A DNA stretch of 64,000 nt from Adiantum capillus-veneris (taxonomy: Eukaryota > Streptophyta > Polypodiopsida > Polypodiales > Pteridaceae), in assembly GCA_014529385.2 (NCBI GenBank), contig CM043963.1, positions 101,968,412 through 102,032,411 on the forward strand, written 5' to 3'. Positions within the stretch are counted from its first letter, which is position 1. Every line of letters starts with the position of its first letter. A model generated the notes under the pieces. The model had not been told where the DNA came from. It did not search any database and saw only the letters and a list, made by a program, of their open reading frames with translations. The translations under genes and the position numbers were made by a program. Positions 57,030 to 64,000 of this stretch are shown here, piece by piece.

Positions 57030-58400
57030 TCCGTGGATCTAGCTCAACTGACCATTGAGCAAGATTTGAAATTTTTTTGGTTTCTCTCCGGCAGTTCAAT
57101 TGGACCTCTGCAGTTGACACAGGACAACTGTTTATAAGTGAGAGGGATGTTGCTAAATTGGCTTTATCTGACAAAAAATTAATTCTAAATGAATTGTTAG
57201 ATTTATAAGTGAGGGTTTTCTCGCTTGGGACACCAAGAAAAATAATTCTAAATGAATTATTGGAATTTTAAGTGAGAGGGTTTTTCTCACTGGAGACATC
57301 CGAGTACAGAGTATTCCTAGTGCGTCGTCCGGAGTAACGACGGGAGCACTGTGAACGGAATATCTATAAGGCCGCCAGGAACGGGTACTTTTGATGCGTC
57401 ACATCGGTTGGGTGACAAGGAGCATTGGGAAGAAGTATCTGACCATATGCGAATGGACATCTCTGATGCGTCATAGGATGGATGACATAGAGCATCGCGA
57501 AGGAGATTGTACCGTAAGTTCTGTAGGAAAGGACTAGGTGATGGGTATTCTTGATGCATCACAAGGTGGATGACAGGTGCATCGGAAAGGGAATATCCAT
57601 AGTCAGGAGGAAATTCCGAACTATGTTGGAATTGTGCACAAAAAAAAGCAAGCACTTGAATGAAGACGGGTTCAGAGAAACTTTGAGGAAAAACGGATGC
57701 TTTTTGAGAAAGCGGGTTGCTTTTTGGGAAAGCAGATGCTTTCCCGCAAGGAAGTCGATGTCTGCATTGCAACTGTGCATGTGATTGCATCTAGGGACAC
57801 CTGGGAAGCGCTGTGAAAGCATTGTTTTTAACTTATAAGGTTTTATTGAGTTTTTGGAAAGATTTAGACTCTTTTTAAAATACTCTGGCCGCCCACTTAA
57901 TAAGTGGGCAGTCACCTGGAAAATAAAGCAGCAAAAACTAGCCAATGATTTCTCTCTCTTTTTATGAGAGAACAACGCCAAGAAAAAGAAAAAGAAAAAA
58001 AAGCCGTGATCTCTACGCGAGCAGCTTGCGCTCAGCTATTCGTGCCATGGTCAGGAGCTATAAAAGCATCACATGCCTCACTCAGAGGAGATCATTTTTT
58101 TGCAAGAAGAAGATGCTTCTCCGGATTTCATCCTCAAAGAAGACGTTGCCAGTGATGCCCATGGCTGCCCCAAGTGTACCAGATGTCGCCAAGACCCAGT
58201 ACCAGATGTCGCCAAGATCCAGTGCGCGAGTTCTCTCGCGAAGAAGTGCCTACGGAGCGTGTTTCCATCGCGACAAGTTGCTGTTTTTCTCTGTTTTCAG
58301 CCCATAAACGTCGTAGAGGGGGCTGATTTACGAGAAGGAACCCGAGAACACACCTCTTTTGTGTGTAGTATTGGAAGAGAGGATTTTCTATGTAGAGATC
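57030..58400. repeat. Large inverted repeat, right arm
   Basis: Reverse complement of 53641-54957, allowing scattered differences and indels. Confidence 0.8.
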
Positions 58401-58579
58401 TCTTCCGGGGAATTGCTTTTCGAGAACCCGAGTTGTGTTTCGAGTGTCGAGACTTTGAAGGTAATGATTTTCATGTTATAAACTATTTATTTGCAGGTAT
58501 ACTTCCTCTTAGTGAGGGAGTAGGAGCATAGGAAGACATGAGCCTCACAGGAGAAAAGTGCTCTGAAGAATTAGAGCCA

Positions 58580-59105
58580 GATCAACCCAAGGGTTTCGTA
58601 CCCGAGTTTGGGAAGTAGATCCACGGTTCAGAGAAGGTAGTCTCTCGAGTTGTGATCCGGAAGTTGAGATTCCCAAGTAAAGACTTCGAGTCCGGGAAAG
58701 CAGAGTTGTTATGCGGGAAGAGGACTCTGGAAACAGAGGCGGAAAAGAGTTGCAGGGATGCCATGCCTTGAGTCTGGAAGGTGAGATTCAGAGGCTTTGG
58801 AATAAGGAACAGAAGTTCCTTGGAATAGGGTTTTGCCCTAGGAATAGGAAGCTGAGGCTTCTGGGAACCATCAAGTCTTATTCTAGAACGAACGTGGTAA
58901 TACGTTCGGTTGAAGTGCTTGTATAGACTTCTCCTCAGTAATAAAGATACTATTAGGGGGGGGACCAGCCCATCTTCTGGTCCCTAGTACTGTGTCGATC
59001 TTCTCACTCTATTTATTTTTCTCTATTTCCTTTGGCTTCAGTACTAAGTGATAAATTCTATTTATCCAAGTCTATTTTATATTGCTACGCGCCCCCGTTT
59101 GCGAC
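58580..59105 (+). repeat. Reversed partial copy of element D LTR (1)
   Basis: Matches 56421-57030 in reverse: ACCATCAAGTCTTATTCTAG, CTTGTATAGACTTCTCCTCA, GTGATAAATTCTATTTATCC. It ends at GTTTGCGACTTGG and a G-rich run (59108-59129). Confidence 0.85.
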
Positions 59106-59159
59106 TTGGGGGGGGAGGGGGGGGGGGAGACGAAAAACAGCCGCAATCTCTATGTGAGC

Positions 59160-59634
59160 AGCCAATGCTCTGCTAAAGTAAAGCAGAGTTGTTCTGCGAG
59201 AAGATTTCTAAAAATAAAGTCAGAAAAGAGTTGCAGGGATGCCATACCTTGAGTCTGGAAGGTGCGATTCAGAGGCGAGAACCTTGATTCTCGAGGATTT
59301 GGAATAAGGAACGGAAGTTCCTTGGAATAGGGTTTTGCCCTAGGAATAGGAAGCCAAGGCTTTTGGGAACCATCAAGTCTTATTCTAGAACGAACGTAGT
59401 AATGCGTTCGGTTCAAGTGCTTGTATAGACTTCTCCTCAGTAATAAACATACTATTACGAGGGGGGGGGACCCAACCCATCTTCTGGTCCCCAGTACTGT
59501 GTCGATCTTCTCACTCTATCTCTCTCTCTCTCTCTCTCTCTCTATTTCTCTCTATATCCTTTGGCTTCAGTTCTAAGTGATAAATTCTATTTATCCGAGT
59601 ATATTTAATATTGCTATGCGCTCCCGTTTGTGAC
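59160..59634 (+). repeat. Reversed partial copy of element D LTR (2)
   Basis: Same sequence as copy 1 in the same direction, ending GCTCCCGTTTGTGACA, the exact complement of the TGTCACAAAC LTR start. Confidence 0.87.
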
Positions 59635-59699
59635 ACTCTCTTTCTCTCTCTCTCTACTAAAGTTTAGTGACTTTGAAGTTTCTGTTCATGTTGCTATTG

Positions 59700-60421
59700 T
59701 TTTTGGCTTGGAGTGTTCAAGCTTGTAACACCACCACGTGCCAACGGAAAAGAACAGATTGAACAAACTTTACACGCTTCAAAACAATTGTATTGAAAGA
59801 GATACACTGCACACGAGACACGGAGTGGCGGAGATTCACCCCAAGCGAGTATTGCCCCCAAACTGTGGTGCTTCTTTCGGAATTTCTTTATATTGCTTCA
59901 ACTTAGTACAATGCAGGCAACACTACTCTGTATCTCCATGTGGAAGTTGCCGGAGAATGAGCCCTTAACACATATTTGAAGGCCCTTGGCCTACCAAAAG
60001 TAGTTTACATGAAAAGTATCTAATCCAAAAGCATCTGGTCCCAAAAGCTAGCGCATTAAGCTGCCAACGCGTTTCACAAAAATCCGTACATTTGCCACAT
60101 CAACAACGCAAAACACGGGTATCCATACAACTACCACGTCATCATCTTCTACGCAAAGTTATTTGTGTGTGTGGGTGCTTTACTTTAGACCCCATCGGAT
60201 GGGGTCTCATAAGTTTTCTGGGGGTTAGGATGCTTAATTCTAACCCAACTTGTTATTTGGGCCACTCGGCGAGGATCTGTAAGTTGGTAAGAACTTCGTC
60301 TTCTTTTGCTTCTGCTAGGGTTTAGGCCCCTCGGCCAGGATTTACAGGTTTGGCTAGGGTTAGGGCTAGATCGACCAACCCTCTTGGTCTTCAGTAGCTT
60401 GACGCATCAGCAGTTTGTGAC
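59700..60421 (-). repeat. LTR, family R, reversed copy
   Basis: The reverse complement resembles 53106-53639: CACGTGCCAACGGAAAAGAACAG, AATTTCTTTATATTGCTTCA, GAGCCCTTAA, GGCCCTTGGCC. It ends CAGTTTGTGAC at about 60415. Confidence 0.7.
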
Positions 60422-60732
60422 GGCCTTTTTCGGGTATTGTGGTTGACGGTATCTGCTTGGGAACTTCTATGCATTGTTGCACTCGATGATGTTTACTCTT
60501 TCAAATTTGCATGTCTGTTTATGTAAGGAAATGACTGCATCATTCTGTCTCTAGAGAAGCTAGTGTATCGAGAGTTTTGTTTGGATGAGATGACTAGATG
60601 GTGGTCAAGAGCATGAAGAGTTTGGCCTAGAGATGGCTAGATGGTGATCCTAGTGCATCAAGAGTTTTGTCTAGATGATGGCTAGATGGGAATTCTAGTT
60701 TATGAAGTGTTTTGGATTGGATTGGATATAAC

Positions 60733-60917
60733 AAACTTGGACACTCCAAGTCAAGATTCTACCGCGACACACCAGAGATTCACTTAAAAACAATTCACAG
60801 TTCACAATTGATTCGACATGGCCCGGCGGAGTTTCGTGCCTAGAGATATTGGCCCCAAAGACTGGCACCCCTTTCGGTATTTCTTTTTGTATTAATCTGG
60901 ACGCAGAGTCTGAGAGT
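60733..60917 (-). repeat. LTR, family R, reversed fragment
   Basis: Reverse complement of about 61441-61674: ACACTCCAAGTCAAGATTCT, CTTTCGGTATTTCTTTTTGT. Truncated after the core. Confidence 0.82.
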
Positions 60918-61088
60918 CATGTGATGTCTTGTGATGTCAAGTGATGTGACCGTCGATTGGTACATGTGCTAGATGTGTGTTCCTAGTGTGTGGGTACTAA
61001 TAGTCAGTGTCTGCTAAGACAGTTTATGGCTTCTGTCTGTTTTGCAGGCGTAATCGAGGGCGATTACAATGCTTTTAAGACGGAGGTA

Positions 61089-61674
61089 TGTCACAAACTA
61101 GGTGAGGCATGGACCTGGGCATGTGGCAACAGACCCAAGCACACACACCCGTAAAATGCGGCAGTGATGTGGCAGGAATTCCGGATTTTCCGCAAGCTGA
61201 TGATGTGGCATGATTGTAGGGCAGTCTCCACAAATCGCGGCGCAAATTACGGCAGCTGTACAGAACTCTCAGCTTTTGCGCTGTGAAAAAGCAGTGAAAA
61301 TCCTACACAATATTTTGGAAAGCTTTTTGGAGACTTGCTTTATTTTAAGCCTATTTTAAAAGAGCTTTTGATTTTGGCAGCTTTTGGGGCTCTGCCTTTG
61401 GCATCCCTTGTAATCAATAAATAGATGGGCAGGGCTCCCACTTCTCAAAGCATCTGGACGCAGAGTCTGAGAGTGAGAACCCTCCCACTCTCTTGTAGTT
61501 TGAACTCAGATTAATACAAAAAGAAATACCGAAAGGGGTGCCAGTCTTTGGGCCAATATCTCTAGGCACGGAAGTCCGCCGGGCTCGAATCAATTGTGAA
61601 CTGTGAATTGTTTTGAAGTGAATCTCTGGTGTGTCGCGATAGAATCTTGACTTGGAGTGTCCAAGTTTGTTACA
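61089..61674 (+). repeat. LTR, family R
   Basis: TGTCACAAACTAGG...TTTGTTACA, 586 bp, preceded by AAGACGGAGGTA. It carries the family core GAAATACCGAAAGGGGTGCC. Confidence 0.82.
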
Positions 61675-61907
61675 TTGGATGAGATGACTAGATGAATTGT
61701 ATGCCATTGACTGCTTAGTTTGAACTTTGTGGATCTAAGTTGTTATGCGAAATTGATGGTTGATTAGGATGTGCAAATGCATGTTTTGTGATTGTGTGGT
61801 CTTGTGGGATGGTTATTGGCAGGGAGTCCGTATTGAATAATTGATTTAATGTGTGTTTTGGAGTCGTAATTGAGGGCGATTACTCTTCTTACTGGAGGGG
61901 TGTATGT
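61675..61907 (+). other. Short interior between two family-R LTRs
   Basis: Only 233 bp. It starts TTGGATGAGATGACTAGATG, also found at about 60572, and ends GGGCGATTACTCTTCTTACTGGAGGGG, the same pre-LTR motif as at 53070 and 61060. No coding potential. Confidence 0.55.
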
Positions 61908-62480
61908 AACGAAGTGACAACGCGGCATGACCTAATCGGATTAAAAGTGGAGAACAAGAGCTAAGCAGGCCCAAACAGAGCCGGGCCCAAAAAGCCAACA
62001 GCCAGCATAAAATGTGGCGCATTTGGCAGCGGAAAATGGGCGCCATATAGTTGTTGATGTGGCAACTAGGGTGCTAGTTATGGAAACTGTTGACTTTTTA
62101 AGGCTTTTGGGGTGTTAGTTTTATGAAAAAGTAGTTGACTTTGGTGCTTTGGCATTCACAAAACATAACTTAGATAAATTCTCTTTTGGGTGCAACAATA
62201 AAAGAGAGGCCAAGGGTGCCTCTAGAGCATGTCAGATTGCAACTTTGTGGATAACTCAACAGAAGAGCTTGGCTCTTTGACATTTGTACATTGACTATGG
62301 TCTTATGGAACGAAGAAATATAGCAAGGGATGCCTAGTTGAGGGGCCAATGCTTCTAGAAGTAGAACTTTGCCTCTTTGTGTCTCTTGTCTATTGTGTTC
62401 TTTGTTTCAAGTTCAAGTTTGCTGTTTTGGTTCAATATTGTTGCAATGTTTTTACTACCTTGTCAAATGACTTGTCGGTT
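61908..62480 (+). repeat. Diverged LTR, family R
   Basis: Starts TGTAACGAAGTGACAACG. The core is recognisable but worn (GAAATATAGCAAGGGATGCC, GGGGCCAATGCTTCTAGAAG). The right border is uncertain. Confidence 0.5.
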
Positions 62481-62487
62481 ACCCATA

Positions 62488-62490
<3 letters not shown>

Positions 62491-62532
<42 letters not shown>
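62491..62532. repeat. (CT)n microsatellite
   Basis: About 42 bp of CT. Confidence 0.97.
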
Positions 62533-62533
<1 letters not shown>

Positions 62534-63116
62534 AAAGTTACGGAACTTTTTAATCAATGAACCAAGGAACAAAGCAGTAGCACAACCGGGCAAGGAAGGG
62601 GTGTTTGGATTAGTGTGATATCTGATCCTGTGTCATGTTTATTATTGGCTGTCCCAGATAGTTTGTCGTCGGTTGTGCTTGACAAATGAAGCATGTGAAA
62701 GAGATTGAATCCATAAAGAATGTATGTCAAGTAAAAGGGCTAAATAAAGAGCATTCACATTAGACATAACATTAATAATTTTATGGCTTATAACGTAATT
62801 TTTTCTTATACTAATGCTATCAAATAGGATTTGAATTAATGACAGTTTTATTTTTTGAAATCTTCTGACATAGGCTAAGCTTGGAGGTCGTTTGAAACAA
62901 AATATTTTGAAAACAGGTAATGTTGAATGTTTTCCAAATTGTTGGTGATGAAATTTTGTCTTTGTTTTAAAAACTAAATTCAATCGAGTGTACCAGTGAG
63001 GTGTATACTAGTTTGGGACTCCAAATAGTTACTTCAACTTTGTGCAAAGTATATTTGTTCCAATTTACAAGGCAACTATGGTGAAGAGAGATCACTGAGG
63101 TAGAAAGAGACAGGAT

Positions 63117-63118
<2 letters not shown>
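62533..63118. other. Unassigned stretch
   Basis: AT-rich. No gene or repeat end recognised. Confidence 0.4.

Positions 63119-63191
<73 letters not shown>
63119..63191. repeat. (GA)n microsatellite
   Basis: About 73 bp of GA. Confidence 0.97.
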
Positions 63192-63195
<4 letters not shown>

Positions 63196-63349
63196 AATGC
63201 TAAACGTCTTCAAAAGGCCAAAATGACCTATGAGACCAAATTGATACAATCCTTGTGGATCTAATCTGTCTGGGTACAAAAATAAAATGAAGTAAAGTGA
63301 GACTAAAACTAAAAGACTAAAATCGTCAGCCTGAAAATCATCATCATTA

Positions 63350-63957
63350 TCATCCATGCCCGAGGATGCCTGGCATCGGGTGTTGTCCAAGAAAGTATTG
63401 CATCGGTCGTTGAAGAGCTTCATCAATGTCTGCCTCTTTAAATAGTCGTACTGGGCGTCTCCCATGTCGTGCTAGAATAGTCTTGATTCTTTGGTGGAGC
63501 CTCCGTCGATGCCGTTGTTGCCCCCGTAGATGTGGGCATCCGAGCTCAGTGGCTCTGTCCACTAATATACCTTTGGTAGAAGTGGGCTCTGAAGTCTGCT
63601 GTGAAGCATGCTCATCCGGTTGCTGAGTCCCTGCTGTATAGAAGTCAGTGATCTCCCTGTGTGAATGTCTCCCACTACTTGGTCTCCTCAGGATACTTTT
63701 CCTGTGTCTGTGCATCTCTAGCAAAAACAACCCGAGGCATCTCTGATCCTGATATCTCATGACTCTAGCCACGGTCCAAAGCCCTCTTTGAATAGACAGT
63801 GAAAGCGGCCTCGTACCTTATAGTATATTGGACAATGACAAATGTGATGTATCTCTGTCTCTGGCTCTATATGATATAACTGGCATATCTTGGTTTCTAT
63901 TGGTACTCTCCTAACTCTGCCAGTCTCAATCTCTAGCTGATGCGATGATGTGCACAT
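63350..63957 (-). pseudogene. LINE ORF2 C-terminal end
   Basis: On the minus strand HQLEIETGRVRRVPIETKIC begins the cysteine/histidine-rich tail found at the end of many LINE reverse transcriptases (pattern CxxC...ETExHF..CP.Y...R). Here it reads CQLYHIEPETEIHHICHCPI, the second cysteine being replaced by tyrosine. After a frame change near 63765 the text continues RVMRYQDQRCLGLFLLEMHR, the usual extreme C-terminus, and runs to a stop near 63350. The reverse transcriptase itself would lie to the right of, or beyond, the window. The tail helps the protein bind its RNA or target DNA, by family. Confidence 0.6.
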
Positions 63958-64000
63958 CTGACCAATAGCACATTGTATCCCATAGGATAAATGAGTGTCC

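Larger units (their letters stand above)
56421..58400 (-). repeat. Gypsy element D 5' LTR (long)
   Basis: Begins TGTCACAAACAAGAGCGCAT. The first 610 bp (to about 57030) have two reversed copies at 58580-59105 and 59160-59634. The rest (57030-58400) is the right arm of the large inverted repeat. The far border is not certain; it may extend to about 58570. Confidence 0.6.

Noticed and set aside
60290..60380. TAGGGTTTAGG-like text as interstitial telomere repeat
   Set aside because: Only scattered, non-tandem occurrences (GGGTTTAGG, GGGTTAGGG) within an LTR copy; no consecutive TTTAGGG units.

Overview
This window reads as plant nuclear DNA made almost entirely of transposable elements nested in one another. 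It carries a CACTA (En/Spm) DNA transposon, at least six LTR-retrotransposon units of the Ty1/copia and Ty3/gypsy types, a LINE 3' remnant, many long CT/GA microsatellites and poly-G tracts, GT-AG introns in the transposon genes, and LTR primer-binding sites matching initiator-Met and Asp tRNA. No complete ordinary host gene was recognised. Every host-like coding trace is a fragment. The species cannot be fixed from sequence alone; a vascular plant with a large, repeat-rich genome fits best.

1-13.3 kb: the end of a gypsy 5' LTR (1-481), its Asp-type primer-binding site (484), a long leader and a decayed gag-protease region (10577-13292). A complete 8.1-kb CACTA element (805-8935) sits in the leader, with 12-bp terminal inverted repeats, a CAT target duplication, subterminal GCGACGCTC repeats, a TNP2-type transposase gene and a second Ptta/En/Spm-type gene. 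Its 5' non-coding part holds what looks like a captured exon of a heavy-metal-associated (HMA/HIPP) host gene (1944-2307).

13.4-24.3 kb: an old, broken copia (copia A, plus strand) whose 5' LTR is split by a young copia (copia B, 13897-19450, minus strand). Copia B has a 5-bp target duplication, LTRs that differ only in microsatellite length, and one uninterrupted 1324-codon gag-pol ORF. It is the best candidate in the window for a recently active element.

24.3-27.8 kb: an unidentified coiled-coil ORF, composite GA/poly-G tracts, and the end of another gypsy LTR with a decayed Asp-type primer site (26757) and leader.

27.8-42.75 kb: one chromovirus family (gypsy with a chromodomain, minus strand) in three units. 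Two different internal-deletion derivatives share a single LTR in an LTR-internal-LTR-internal row, and a longer copy (31684-40140) of the same family is inserted into that shared LTR with a TTAAA duplication.

42.75-50.1 kb: mostly unidentified sequence with hairpins, poly-G/poly-C tracts and minus-strand coding remnants of an unrecognised gene. One remnant is interrupted by a solo LTR (49349-49871, duplication AGAAC).

50.1-64 kb: a decayed minus-strand copia, a family of LTRs sharing a conserved core, a large inverted-repeat arrangement (53.6-58.4 kb) with a gypsy gag remnant inside it, a possible miniature LTR element near 61-62.5 kb, and the C-terminal end of a LINE ORF2 on the minus strand at the right edge. 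All genes recognised here serve element replication or transposition; none forms a host pathway.
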